A stretch of DNA of 64,000 nt from JANRLJ01 sp034437895 (GTDB taxonomy: Bacteria > Chloroflexota > Anaerolineae > Aggregatilineales > Phototrophicaceae). Every line of letters begins with the position of its first letter. Within the stretch, counting starts at the first letter, position 1. Positions 37,451-47,044 of the stretch are shown piece by piece. The notes under the pieces are model-generated. The model saw nothing but the letters and a program-made list of their open reading frames with translations. It was not told the DNA's origin and made no database searches. The position numbers and the translations under genes are program-made. The stretch is from NCBI GenBank assembly GCA_034437895.1, contig DAOTTO010000042.1, forward strand, positions 1 through 64,000, given 5' to 3'.

Positions 37451-38518
37451 GTGAGCAAAATTAAACACGGTGCATCACAAATATCAACGCCAGAGAAATC
37501 GGTTATGCCATCGCTAATCGAGATCGAAATAGCGGAAGGGCTAGAGTTTGTGACCCGTGATGAAGTCACAAGTAAATTAGATGTCAAAGTCACAACGGGA
37601 AAAGGCGCAGTATCATTTCTATATACAAGCCATCTAAAACGACTTTTGGGCTTAAACACCGCCCACAGCATCTATCTCGTTCTACATTTTGATGTCCCGC
37701 GTCCGCGTGCGCTCTTGGGTCACGAACATTTTCAGCGTATTTTACACGCTATCGAAACAGTTCTTAAATTACATCCCACTCAGCATTTTCAAACCCTTCA
37801 TATCAGCGCGGCTGGGGCAGAATCGTCTGTGATGATACGCATTAAAGATGAAATTGCCGTACAAACTGGATTAAAAGTAAACGTTGAGGCGGGTGATTTA
37901 ATGTTAAGGATCCGCAGATCAGGGGATGGATGGGATGTTCTTATCCGGCTCACACCACGCCCACTGGCAACCCGTGACTGGCGCATTTGCAACTTTGAGG
38001 GGGCGCTGAATGGCCCAACAGCACATTCACTCATTAGGTTGCTTAACCCGAAACCTGAAGAGGTCTTTTTGAATCTGGCTTGTGGTTCTGGAACACTCTT
38101 GATTGAAAGACTTACCGCTTGTCCAGCACAACACGTTATTGGTGTAGATAATGCACCTCACGCGCTCCAATGTTGCCAAGCCAATATCATGGCAGCAAAA
38201 TATGATGAAAAGATCACATTACTCTTGGCTGATGCCAAAAAATTACCTTTAGCTAACCAAAGTATAGATGCTATCGCCGCTGATTTGCCTTTTGGACAAT
38301 TGGTCGGTACGCATAAAGAAAACTCGGCGCTTTATCCGGCAATCCTAAAAGAAGCCTCGCGCGTTGCCCAAATTGGTGCTTGCTTCGCGTTGATAACGCA
38401 CGAAATCCGGCTGATCGAAGAAGTTTTGGCACGTCAATCCCAATGGGTTGTAGAAAACACATTACCTATCTCTCTGCGTGGTTTACATCCACGCATTTAT
38501 CTCCTGCGTCGCCAGTAA
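37451..38518 (+). CDS. THUMP-domain RNA methyltransferase, TrmN/Trm14-like
   Basis: About 355 residues from GTG at 37451, preceded by GGAGGAAAGGA; an ATG at 37505 is an alternative. Longer frames would start inside the terminator hairpin. The N-terminal half is THUMP-like; LTPRPLATRDWR matches the linker seen before the Rossmann fold. SAM motif I is LNLACGSGTLLIE, motif II GVDN, and the catalytic motif is ADLPFGQLVGTH, as in tRNA guanine-N2 methyltransferases at position 6. It could also be an rRNA enzyme. First gene of a plus-strand run through 43305. Confidence 0.8.
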   Translation: MSKIKHGASQISTPEKSVMPSLIEIEIAEGLEFVTRDEVTSKLDVKVTTGKGAVSFLYTSHLKRLLGLNTAHSIYLVLHFDVPRPRALLGHEHFQRILHAIETVLKLHPTQHFQTLHISAAGAESSVMIRIKDEIAVQTGLKVNVEAGDLMLRIRRSGDGWDVLIRLTPRPLATRDWRICNFEGALNGPTAHSLIRLLNPKPEEVFLNLACGSGTLLIERLTACPAQHVIGVDNAPHALQCCQANIMAAKYDEKITLLLADAKKLPLANQSIDAIAADLPFGQLVGTHKENSALYPAILKEASRVAQIGACFALITHEIRLIEEVLARQSQWVVENTLPISLRGLHPRIYLLRRQ

Positions 38519-38533
38519 AATGATGAGTAACGA

Positions 38534-40147
38534 ATGATGATTAGATATACAAAGCAGTTTAGCTTATGGGTTGCTTTTGTCGCGCTCACTTATGTCATTA
38601 TGGGATGTGCATCCACACCACCCGTCCAGCCAATGGTCGTATCACTCGTCGTGGATGGTCAAGAGCGAGCGTATCCTGAAACCGAGCCGATCACCGTAGA
38701 CCAATTTCTCAGAGAGGCCGAAGTCGAACTTGGGCAGCTTGATCGCGTGAATCCGCCCCCTGTAACGCAAATCAGCGATGGAATGCGGATTGAAGTCGTG
38801 CGTGTACGGGAGCAAGAAGAATGTGAGGATTCTGAAATTCCTTATCAGGAAGTTACCCTCCTCTACGAAGGGTTGCAACCCGGCGAACAGCGCGAAGGAC
38901 AAGCTGGACGCAACGGCGTTGTCCAAATCTGCTACCGTGTAGAAATCGTGAACGATCAACCCAGCGAGCGTGTAGAAACCACACGAACCATCACCTCCAA
39001 TCCACAAGATCATATCGTCTACGTCGGGCCAACCACCGAGCTAGAACCTGTCCCGATTAATGGTACACTCGCCTATATCAGTAACCGCAACGCATGGCTT
39101 ATTCGCGGCAGCAGCACCACCCGTCGTCCATTGACTTCAAGCAGTGATCTCGATCAAGCGGTTTTTAGCCTCTCTCCTGATGGGCGGCAGTTATTGATTG
39201 CTAGAGAACGTGATGCATCTATCACCTTTAGCAACCAACTATGGCTCATCACAGATACCAACAACGAAGCCCTCCAACCCGTTCAACTGACCCCACAAGA
39301 TGTCCTTTACGCCGAATGGGTGCCGGGAAGGCCCAATACCATTAGTTATTCACGCGCCGAGCCTCGGCAGGGGCCACCCGGTTGGCAGTCCCTCAATGAT
39401 CTTTGGCTGACACGCATTGACCCGTTTACCGGCATAGAGATCGACATTGAACAAATTTTACAACAGGACATCGGCGGCTTGTTCGGCTGGTGGGGAACAC
39501 AATATGAATGGTCGCCGGACGGACAAAGGCTCGCTTGGGTTCGTGCAGATTCGGTGGGATTGGTCGATTTTGAAAGCAAAACCCTCAGCCCGCCAATCCT
39601 TGAGTATCCTCTGCTGAATCCTCTGAGTGATTGGTCATGGCGTACAACAATTTCTTGGTCAGCCGATAGCAGCCTCATCGCCACAACGATTCACGGTACC
39701 CCCATCGGCACAGAATCCCCCGAAACCAGCCCCGTATTCAATATTGCCATCGCATCAACCGATAGCACTTTTTCAACCAATATCCTAAATAGTGCAGGCA
39801 TTTGGTCTGCCCCGCGCTATTCACCCGAATTCACTACGCCCGGCAGCGAATTTCCCAAAGGCTATCTTGCCTACTTACGCGCCCGTGAACCGTATGAGAG
39901 TATCAATGGTGACTATGATTTGATCATCGCAGACCGTGACGGCAGCAATGCCCGCGTGATATTTCCAGAAGAAGGCAGCCCCGGCTTAACGGCACAGCAG
40001 TTCGCCCAAGATTTCACTTGGAGTCCTGATGGAAGGCAGATCGCCTTTATATATCAGGGCAATTTATGGATTGTTGATGTCGAAACCGGAGTCTCGCATC
40101 AAATTACCCAAGATAACGGCGCATCCAAACCTGTATGGATGCGATAA
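38534..40147 (+). CDS. Lipoprotein with DUF348/G5-like N-terminus and TolB/WD40-like propeller
   Basis: 537 residues. Signal peptide ending in a lipobox-like IMGC. A ubiquitin-like DUF348 module (residues ~35-95, VVDGQERAYPETEPITVDQFL) is followed by a G5-like module (~100-150, with EVTLLYEGLQPGEQR...GRNGVVQICYRVE). The rest is a beta-propeller with SPDGRQL-type repeats ending WSPDGRQIAFIY. DUF348+G5 is known from resuscitation-factor and YabE-type wall enzymes; joining it to a propeller is unusual. The stop overlaps the start of the next gene. Confidence 0.8.
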   Translation: MMIRYTKQFSLWVAFVALTYVIMGCASTPPVQPMVVSLVVDGQERAYPETEPITVDQFLREAEVELGQLDRVNPPPVTQISDGMRIEVVRVREQEECEDSEIPYQEVTLLYEGLQPGEQREGQAGRNGVVQICYRVEIVNDQPSERVETTRTITSNPQDHIVYVGPTTELEPVPINGTLAYISNRNAWLIRGSSTTRRPLTSSSDLDQAVFSLSPDGRQLLIARERDASITFSNQLWLITDTNNEALQPVQLTPQDVLYAEWVPGRPNTISYSRAEPRQGPPGWQSLNDLWLTRIDPFTGIEIDIEQILQQDIGGLFGWWGTQYEWSPDGQRLAWVRADSVGLVDFESKTLSPPILEYPLLNPLSDWSWRTTISWSADSSLIATTIHGTPIGTESPETSPVFNIAIASTDSTFSTNILNSAGIWSAPRYSPEFTTPGSEFPKGYLAYLRAREPYESINGDYDLIIADRDGSNARVIFPEEGSPGLTAQQFAQDFTWSPDGRQIAFIYQGNLWIVDVETGVSHQITQDNGASKPVWMR

Positions 40148-43100
40148 TGCGCTCAAAAACACAGCCTTCTAAACCTGCATCGATGCGAAACGTTATCATC
40201 TTTGTGTGCGCGGTAATGGCCTTCTTAGGGAGTATCGCCGCCGCATTTGCCACCCGTCAAGAACGCGATTTTAATCTTCGCGGGTATATAGATGCCACAC
40301 AAACACAGGAACTGCCGTTTCGTATTGCGCGTTTAGGGGTAAATGCCGATTTAACACAATATACACCAGACGAATTACAGCAAAATCTGATATGGATGGA
40401 ACAAGCACATATCAAATGGATTCGCCAAGAATTTCGTTGGGATGAGATTGAACGTAATCAAGGCGAATTTGATTGGATACAATCGGACGCAATTGTCAAT
40501 GCGGTGAATTTACACCCTAAATTACGTTTAGTCGCAGTATTATTGCATACACCAGTATGGGCGCGAACTGACCAAAAACCTTCACTTTCCACCGCGCCAC
40601 CTGATGACCCAGCGTTATTTGGCGAATTTTCCCGCGTTTTCACACAACGTTACGGGAATTCAATTGATTTTTATCAAGTTTGGGATGAACCCAACATAGC
40701 TCTTGGCTGGGGTGGTTTACCCCCTCGTGCTGCCGATTACACGGCACTGCTTCAATCTGCCTATCAAGCCATTCATAACGAAGATTCAAATGCAACCGTC
40801 ATCGCGGCTGGTTTAGCCCCCACTGTTGAAACGGGGCCTCTAAATTTCCGAGATGATATTTACCTTCATCAGCTTTATGCTAACCAAGCCAGCGCGTATA
40901 TGGATGCCGCGTCTGGCAAGGCTTATGGCTTTAATTTGCCGCCGTCGGATCGAACCGTTTCGGTGGATGTATTAAATTTTTCACGCATAATCGCCTTGCG
41001 CGAAATCATGGTTGCCAATGGGGAAGCTAATAAGCCGCTTTGGATCAGCCATTGGGGATGGAACAGCTTGTCATCTGATAGGCAAGGCGATAGTTCACCT
41101 TGGGGAGAAGTCACTCAAGAACTACGATCAGCATATACGCAAGACGCGCTTGACCGCGCCGAGCGCGAATGGCCTTGGTTGGGCGGCATGATTTTGCAGA
41201 CTTGGCAACCTATCGCCGAAGAAAATAATCCAATCTGGGGTTTTTCGCTGATTGGGCAGGACGGTTTACCCGGAACACTATGGGACGAACTTGCTGCACG
41301 TCAGACAATAAACAGTGCGACCAACGGCTTATTCAGACCACAAAATCCTTTCACAAGTTACAATGGCATTTGGACGTTTAGCGACATTGGCGCGGATATA
41401 GGTTGGGTTGAAGACAGCCGCCTTGAATTCGATTTTACAGGTCAAGCTATTTCGCTTTTACTACGACAAGATAATTATGTGGCCTATCTCTATCCCTTAA
41501 TTGATAGGCAGCAAGCCAACGCCCCACCACGCGATGCTGCCGGCAATGCCTATATCCTTCTCACAAGCAGCAGCCTCATGCCAGAAATTTCGCTCGTTCC
41601 AGTCGCACGTAACCTAGCCGAAAACCAACACACCCTGCACGTTATCGCAGATGAACTCGTCCCCGATGAAGCCAATAATCGCTGGCCTTTAGTCGGATTC
41701 GCAGTCAGCTCCGGTGACTTAACTGCCCCTTATAATCGCCAGATTGCGATTGGATGGGTTACGGCAACAATCGCCTTTATCAGCGCGATGGTTAGTGGAA
41801 TTGGACTAAATTGGATAGGGATAACACGCCCGATAGGTCGAGTTTGGCGTTGGATGAATCAAGCCGGACAAGTGATCTTTGGTGCGTTCACTTCGCTGGC
41901 TTTGCTGTTTGGGATGCTCATCACTTTCGGCGACTCAACCCCCGCAGTATTCCGCCGCGATTCGGTTCAACTTGTGCTATCGGTGCTGACGAGTGGCTTC
42001 ATCCTCCTCCAACCAGGTTTCATCCTTACCCTGATCGCGGCTTTAGTGCTGTTGATTATTATTTTCAATCGGTTGGAAATCGGCCTGATGCTTATTATTT
42101 TCTGGGCACCCTTCTTTCTGTTTCCTGTAGAGCTTTATCGATTTGCCTTCCCCCTAGCAGAAATCGTATTATGGATTAGCGTTGCCGCATGGATTTTACG
42201 TTTACTGGCGGATGCCGGAAAAACCAAAAAATCAAAAACGACACAACGTTTTAACCTCGTGACTTTAGATTATGTTGTGTTGGCATGGGTAATTATTGGT
42301 TTTGTCTCATTAACTTGGGCGGAAAAAAAATCACCTGCGATAACAGAATTACGCACACTCATCCTTCAATCTGTTTTGTTTTATGCCATTCTGCGAACAA
42401 TTCCCTTCAAGCGTAATACTATTCTGCTGTTGGTCGATGCACTTGTGGCGGCAGGCTTGGCGGTTGCCGTTATCGGATTATTTCAATATGTGCGCGGCGA
42501 AGCCATTATTACGGCTGAAGCAGGTGCAGGCCGTCTTGCCAGCGTTTATGGCTCACCCAATAATGTTGGCCTCCTGTTAGGCCGCTGTATCCCTTTTGCC
42601 TTTGCTTTTTTGCTCAGCCCCATTGATCGCAACCGACGTATACTTTCTGGGATTGTTTTAGCCACCATGGGAACAGCCGTTGTCCTCAGCCAAAGCGCAG
42701 GTGCGTTGTTCATCGGCATCCCGACGGCAGTTGCGGCAGTCTTATTGCTTCGCTTCCGCCAACGCGCAATTTTGCCCCTTTTTGGCTTAATCCTGCTTTT
42801 TGTGGTTGGTCTTATGTTAGTGCAGACATCACCGCGTTTTTCCCGGCTTTTCACCCTGTCTGAAGGCACAAATTTTTATCGGTTACGGGTATGGCAAAGC
42901 ACATTGAATATCCTAGCTGACTACCCCATTACAGGTCTCGGCTTAGATCAATTCCTTTATGCCTTTCGCGGTCAATATATTCTGCCGGATGCTTGGCAAG
43001 AACCCACGCTCTCGCATCCCCACAATATTTTGCTGGATTTCTGGGTTAGGCTGGGGATTTTCGGGGTATCTATTCTGATCGCATTCATCATTGTATTTTG

Positions 43101-43305
43101 GCGTAACGCCCGCGCAAACTATCGTTTGTATAGAGATCACGACCAAATCCTGTTTGCAATTACTATCGGCCTAACCGGGAGTATGATTAATCTTTTGGCG
43201 CATGGCTTGGTCGATAACAGCGTCTATGTGCTTGATTTAGCCACTATTTTTATGCTCCTTATGGGGCTTTGCTTAAGGTTAACGAACACCAGTGCTATTG
43301 ACTAA
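40147..43305 (+). CDS. Fusion: glycoside-hydrolase-like domain plus O-antigen ligase (Wzy_C-like) membrane domain
   Basis: 1052 residues, starting at an ATG in a TAATG overlap with the previous gene. N-terminal anchor helix, then a (beta/alpha)8 glycosidase-like domain (~50-400) with a recognisable acid/base block VWDEPN. The expected nucleophile block reads WISHWGW instead of the usual W-x-TE-x-G-W form. A jelly-roll-like stretch follows, then ten or more transmembrane helices with the Wzy_C/O-antigen ligase motif near the C-terminus (ITGLGLDQFLYAFR, LSHPHNILLDFWVRLG). Likely an envelope polysaccharide polymerase or ligase with an outward sugar-handling domain. Confidence 0.8.
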   Translation: MRSKTQPSKPASMRNVIIFVCAVMAFLGSIAAAFATRQERDFNLRGYIDATQTQELPFRIARLGVNADLTQYTPDELQQNLIWMEQAHIKWIRQEFRWDEIERNQGEFDWIQSDAIVNAVNLHPKLRLVAVLLHTPVWARTDQKPSLSTAPPDDPALFGEFSRVFTQRYGNSIDFYQVWDEPNIALGWGGLPPRAADYTALLQSAYQAIHNEDSNATVIAAGLAPTVETGPLNFRDDIYLHQLYANQASAYMDAASGKAYGFNLPPSDRTVSVDVLNFSRIIALREIMVANGEANKPLWISHWGWNSLSSDRQGDSSPWGEVTQELRSAYTQDALDRAEREWPWLGGMILQTWQPIAEENNPIWGFSLIGQDGLPGTLWDELAARQTINSATNGLFRPQNPFTSYNGIWTFSDIGADIGWVEDSRLEFDFTGQAISLLLRQDNYVAYLYPLIDRQQANAPPRDAAGNAYILLTSSSLMPEISLVPVARNLAENQHTLHVIADELVPDEANNRWPLVGFAVSSGDLTAPYNRQIAIGWVTATIAFISAMVSGIGLNWIGITRPIGRVWRWMNQAGQVIFGAFTSLALLFGMLITFGDSTPAVFRRDSVQLVLSVLTSGFILLQPGFILTLIAALVLLIIIFNRLEIGLMLIIFWAPFFLFPVELYRFAFPLAEIVLWISVAAWILRLLADAGKTKKSKTTQRFNLVTLDYVVLAWVIIGFVSLTWAEKKSPAITELRTLILQSVLFYAILRTIPFKRNTILLLVDALVAAGLAVAVIGLFQYVRGEAIITAEAGAGRLASVYGSPNNVGLLLGRCIPFAFAFLLSPIDRNRRILSGIVLATMGTAVVLSQSAGALFIGIPTAVAAVLLLRFRQRAILPLFGLILLFVVGLMLVQTSPRFSRLFTLSEGTNFYRLRVWQSTLNILADYPITGLGLDQFLYAFRGQYILPDAWQEPTLSHPHNILLDFWVRLGIFGVSILIAFIIVFWRNARANYRLYRDHDQILFAITIGLTGSMINLLAHGLVDNSVYVLDLATIFMLLMGLCLRLTNTSAID

Positions 43306-43355
43306 TCACTTTTGATGGCGTGTAATAAGAAAATCAACTGATTGGAGTCCGCATT

Positions 43356-43913
43356 ATGAAGGCAAAAGTAAACAAAGTTACGCTTCAACTCACTCAAGGT
43401 GATCTATTAGCTTTGTCCACTGCTGCGATTGTGATGGTTACTGACCCCAATATCAACGTGAGTGAAAAGTTAGCTGCCAAAGCAGGCACCCTTGTGCAAG
43501 AACAGGCTGCACAAATCGGCTGGAGTGATGTCGGCACCGCAGTAATTACAGACGCAGGTCAATTACTAGGGGTAGAGAAAATTATTCATGCCGTTGCACC
43601 ACGCTGGGGAGAAGGCAGTGAGCGCGGCAAATTAGCCAATACAACTTGGGCATGTCTAGCTCTAGCAGAAGAAAATGCGCTTAAATCGCTTGCGCTTCCT
43701 GCCATTTCTACGGGGACATTCGGCTATCCCCTAGAAAATTGTGCAACGACCATGCTGGCAAAGATTATTGATTACACATTCGAGGACCTTAAAAACCTTC
43801 GCACAATCATCCTTTGCCTCGAAGACGATGCCGCCTACGAGATTTTCCGGCTCGAATTGCTGCGCCAACTTCAAGACCTTAAAGAAACTGGCGAAGGTCA
43901 AATCCACGTTTAA
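43356..43913 (+). CDS. Macro domain protein
   Basis: 185 residues; the macro fold binds or hydrolyses ADP-ribose derivatives. Seen: LQLTQGDLLALSTAAIV near the start, AAQIGWSDVGTAVITDAG, HAVAPRWGEGSERGK and LPAISTGTFGYPLENCA, the phosphate-binding loop. The usual NAAN-type asparagine pair reads TDPNIN, so catalysis is uncertain. It has its own GGAG site and sits alone between the fusion gene and the polysaccharide operon. No ADP-ribosyltransferase is nearby. Confidence 0.85.
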   Translation: MKAKVNKVTLQLTQGDLLALSTAAIVMVTDPNINVSEKLAAKAGTLVQEQAAQIGWSDVGTAVITDAGQLLGVEKIIHAVAPRWGEGSERGKLANTTWACLALAEENALKSLALPAISTGTFGYPLENCATTMLAKIIDYTFEDLKNLRTIILCLEDDAAYEIFRLELLRQLQDLKETGEGQIHV

Positions 43914-44022
43914 TCCTCATTACACCAGCGCACGAATAAGCCTTAAGTTATTTTTAGTTGATTTGTGTGGTAAAATCCCCCGAGATTTCGCTTCTTTCAT
44001 TATCGACTAGGGAGGGTAAGCA

Positions 44023-44955
44023 TTGCGCGTTCTTATTACAGGCGGAGCAGGCTTTTTAGGCTCACACCTTTGCGATCGTTTTATCGCAGAAGGTCACACG
44101 GTTGTCGCTATGGACAACCTTATTACAGGGAACACCCGTAACATCGCCCATTTAGCGGGCACCCCTGATTTTTCATTCATCAAACATGACATCACAGATT
44201 ATATCTTTTTGGATGGCCCAGTCGATGCAGTCATGCACTTCGCCTCCCCCGCCAGCCCAATTGATTACCTCAAACTGCCGATTCAAACGCTCAAGGTTGG
44301 CGCATTAGGGACTCATAACGCATTAGGACTGGCATTGGCGAAAAAGGCAAAATTCGTCCTAGCCTCTACCTCCGAAATTTATGGCGACCCGTTGGAGCAT
44401 CCGCAAAAAGAAACCTATGTAGGCAACGTTGATACGATTGGGCCTCGCGGCGTTTATGACGAGGCAAAACGTTATGCCGAAGCCTTGACAATGGCCTACC
44501 ACCGCACTCATGGCGTAGACACCCGTATCGTGCGTATTTTTAACACTTATGGCCCAAGGATGCGGTTGGATGACGGACGTGTCGTGCCGAATTTTATCGG
44601 TCAAGCATTACGTGATGAAGCGCTTACCGTCTACGGCGACGGCGCACAAACACGCAGCTTTCAGTACGTGTCTGATCTTGTCGAAGGCGTTTATCGGTTG
44701 CTGATGTCGGAATATACCGACCCGGTAAATATCGGGAATCCCAATGAAATGTCGATTCTCCAGTTTGCCCAAGTAGTGAATCAACTAACTGATAATCCCA
44801 CCGGAATCATCTATCAGGATGAACGTATTAAGGGCGATCCCCAAACCCGCCGTCCAGACATCACCCGCGCACAGACGATCTTAAAGTGGGAACCTAAAGT
44901 TGAGTTACATGAAGGGCTAGAGAAAACCATCGCTTATTTTAAAGAGGTGGTGTGA
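44023..44955 (+). CDS. SDR-family nucleotide-sugar epimerase/decarboxylase, UXS-like
   Basis: 310 residues. The start is TTG at 44023, supported by GGAGGG seven bases upstream; no ATG fits. NAD motif [12 protein letters not shown], then [51 protein letters not shown] (Tyr/Lys pair) and [10 protein letters not shown]. These are the UDP-xylose synthase (UDP-glucuronate decarboxylase) hallmarks; a related epimerase/dehydratase role is possible. Overlaps the next gene by 4 bp. Opens a polysaccharide operon. Confidence 0.87.
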   Translation: MRVLITGGAGFLGSHLCDRFIAEGHTVVAMDNLITGNTRNIAHLAGTPDFSFIKHDITDYIFLDGPVDAVMHFASPASPIDYLKLPIQTLKVGALGTHNALGLALAKKAKFVLASTSEIYGDPLEHPQKETYVGNVDTIGPRGVYDEAKRYAEALTMAYHRTHGVDTRIVRIFNTYGPRMRLDDGRVVPNFIGQALRDEALTVYGDGAQTRSFQYVSDLVEGVYRLLMSEYTDPVNIGNPNEMSILQFAQVVNQLTDNPTGIIYQDERIKGDPQTRRPDITRAQTILKWEPKVELHEGLEKTIAYFKEVV

Positions 44956-46448
44956 ACCGAATAGCCGTTCTTTCTCCCCTTGGGGATAAATTATGCTTCG
45001 CAGTATTACCGATTCTAGTTGCGGTCAGTATGGGTTTATTGACCGCAACCCAACCCCCCGCGTTAATGCTTGTTTTATTCGGGGTTGCCTCCCTCATTCT
45101 ACTTTTAACTATTACACCCTTCTCTGCATTTATGCTGCTCATGATTCTTACGCCGATGCGGACGTTGATTCAGACAGAATCCAGTTTTCAACTTCCGCTG
45201 GAAATTGGACAGTTAACGGTTTTAGTGATGATGGCTGCGTGGGCAGTCCATCGCATCGTACATGGGCGCAAATTGCTGGATTTTACGTGGTCGTCGATTT
45301 ATATACCGCTCATCGGGTTTATCACCATTGGCGGTTTAACAATATTCAATGCGATTTCTGTAGGTGCTTGGCTTAATGAATGGCTGAAATGGGTCTTGAT
45401 GCTCATCATGGCCGTTTTGGTCGTCAGCATAGCAGGAAAATTGCGTTGGGAATGGCTCGTGTTGGGCTTAGTGATGGCGGGTATAGCAAATGCCTTGATT
45501 GGATTTTATATCTTTTTTGGCGGCAGCGGTGCGCTCCATTTACTCATCAACAATCGCTTCTTCCGCGCTTTTGGAACTTTCGGACAGCCGAATCCTTTCG
45601 GCGGATTCATGGGGCTGCTCACTCCACTCGCCCTAACCGCTGCTTTGGGCTATTTAATGATCTTCTGGTCACGCTGGCGACAAACAAAGCAAATAGCTAT
45701 TGAACTTATTATTCCCCTCATTTTCTACAGTAGTGCATTCGTTTTGATTGCTGGCGGCGTGATTATTTCCTGGAGCCGGGGAGCATGGTTGGCATTTGTC
45801 GTATCTATAGCCATGATTATGGTCGCCCTGCCGCGTAAAATTTGGCAAGGCTTAGGCTTGCTTTTCGCAGCGAGTCTACTCATTGCCGGATTATGGCTAA
45901 CCGGAAAACTGCCTATAAGCATCGCTGAACGGATACAAAGCTCAACTGCGGAATTGTTCACCTTCGACGATGTTCGGGCATTAGATATTACACCAGAAAA
46001 TTATGCTGTTGTAGAACGCCTAGCACACTGGCAAGCAGCGACCAATATGGCTTGGAATAATCCTTGGTTTGGCGTAGGGTTGGGCAATTACGAAGCCGCT
46101 TATGCGCGTTATCGCCTCATTAATTGGGATATGGCGCTAGGCCATGCCCATAATTCCTACTTGAATGTTTTAGCCGAGACTGGCATTATAGGATTAAGTG
46201 TTTATGTTGTATTGTGGATAAGTATTGTTTACTTTACTTGGTGGACGAGAAAACATCCTGATCTGATCGCTCGATATGTTGCTGTCGGTTTGCTTGGAAC
46301 ATGGACTTATATGACTGTCCACAGCTTGACCGATAACCTTTACGTCAATAACATTTTTCTACATTTAGGCGTGATGTTAGGAATTTTAGCCACGCTTTAT
46401 GGGCAAACATGGAAAAGTTACAAGGTTGGAGCTAATGACCCAAGTTAA
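44952..46448 (+). CDS. O-antigen ligase/polymerase family membrane protein
   Basis: 498 residues with about 11-12 transmembrane helices. Starts with GTG in a GTGA overlap with the SDR gene. The Wzy_C-type signature is present: periplasmic loop [29 protein letters not shown] followed by [20 protein letters not shown]. It polymerises or transfers lipid-linked glycans outside the membrane. It is a paralogue in type of the C-terminal half of 40147-43305. Overlaps the GtrA gene by 14 bp. Confidence 0.88.
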   Translation: MNRIAVLSPLGDKLCFAVLPILVAVSMGLLTATQPPALMLVLFGVASLILLLTITPFSAFMLLMILTPMRTLIQTESSFQLPLEIGQLTVLVMMAAWAVHRIVHGRKLLDFTWSSIYIPLIGFITIGGLTIFNAISVGAWLNEWLKWVLMLIMAVLVVSIAGKLRWEWLVLGLVMAGIANALIGFYIFFGGSGALHLLINNRFFRAFGTFGQPNPFGGFMGLLTPLALTAALGYLMIFWSRWRQTKQIAIELIIPLIFYSSAFVLIAGGVIISWSRGAWLAFVVSIAMIMVALPRKIWQGLGLLFAASLLIAGLWLTGKLPISIAERIQSSTAELFTFDDVRALDITPENYAVVERLAHWQAATNMAWNNPWFGVGLGNYEAAYARYRLINWDMALGHAHNSYLNVLAETGIIGLSVYVVLWISIVYFTWWTRKHPDLIARYVAVGLLGTWTYMTVHSLTDNLYVNNIFLHLGVMLGILATLYGQTWKSYKVGANDPS

Positions 46449-47043
46449 CGCGAACATGATTGATGAACTCAATCCCCCTAAAACAGGGATTCGCAGCCCA
46501 TTCGATACGCCGATTCGCATAATTGCCCAACGTTTTGGCAGTAAATCCAAAGAAATCGAACGATTTCTTAAATTTGCTGTTGTGGGTGTCAGTGGCGCGG
46601 TCATAGATTTAGGGATGGTTATCCTCCTTCAAGCAACCATTCTTCCGCCCAAACCTGATGTCACTTTTGACATAAATGTGACCATAGCGACCTCAATTGC
46701 GTTTATATGCGCTGTCTTGAGTAATTTCGTCTGGACAAGGCTGTGGGTTTATCCAGATTCACGCTCAAAATCCGTCCGGCGGCAGTTGGCGCTTTTTACA
46801 ACCTTTAGCGCTATCGGTGGTATTGCGCGTGCTTCTTGGATTACTTTTTCATACAGTTTCATCGGTCATGCGCTCATGCCCATCGCACTACCGATCATCC
46901 ATACCATACGTCCTGCTTACATACCATCGCTTTCAGCCGAAGAAAAGATCGGCACAATCGCAGCGCAGTTAGTCGGGATGGTCGTTATCATGGTGTGGAA
47001 TTTCTCTATCAATCGCTACATCACATATAACGATGTGACATAA
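46435..47043 (+). CDS. GtrA-family membrane protein
   Basis: 202 residues from the ATG at 46435 (GGAG four bases upstream), overlapping the ligase gene; a longer frame to 46399 lacks a ribosome site. Four transmembrane helices with the GtrA pattern: RFLKFAVVGVSGAVIDLG, then SNFVWTRLWVYP and a final WNFSINRYITY. The first loop before helix 4 is longer than usual. GtrA proteins are thought to flip polyprenyl-linked sugars. Directly followed by a GT4 gene. Confidence 0.87.
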   Translation: MTQVNANMIDELNPPKTGIRSPFDTPIRIIAQRFGSKSKEIERFLKFAVVGVSGAVIDLGMVILLQATILPPKPDVTFDINVTIATSIAFICAVLSNFVWTRLWVYPDSRSKSVRRQLALFTTFSAIGGIARASWITFSYSFIGHALMPIALPIIHTIRPAYIPSLSAEEKIGTIAAQLVGMVVIMVWNFSINRYITYNDVT

Positions 47044-47044
47044 A

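Noticed and set aside
40135..40147. Start of the glycosidase/ligase fusion at 40135
   Set aside because: The ATG at 40147 in a TAATG overlap is the better coupled start; the four extra residues lie inside the preceding gene.
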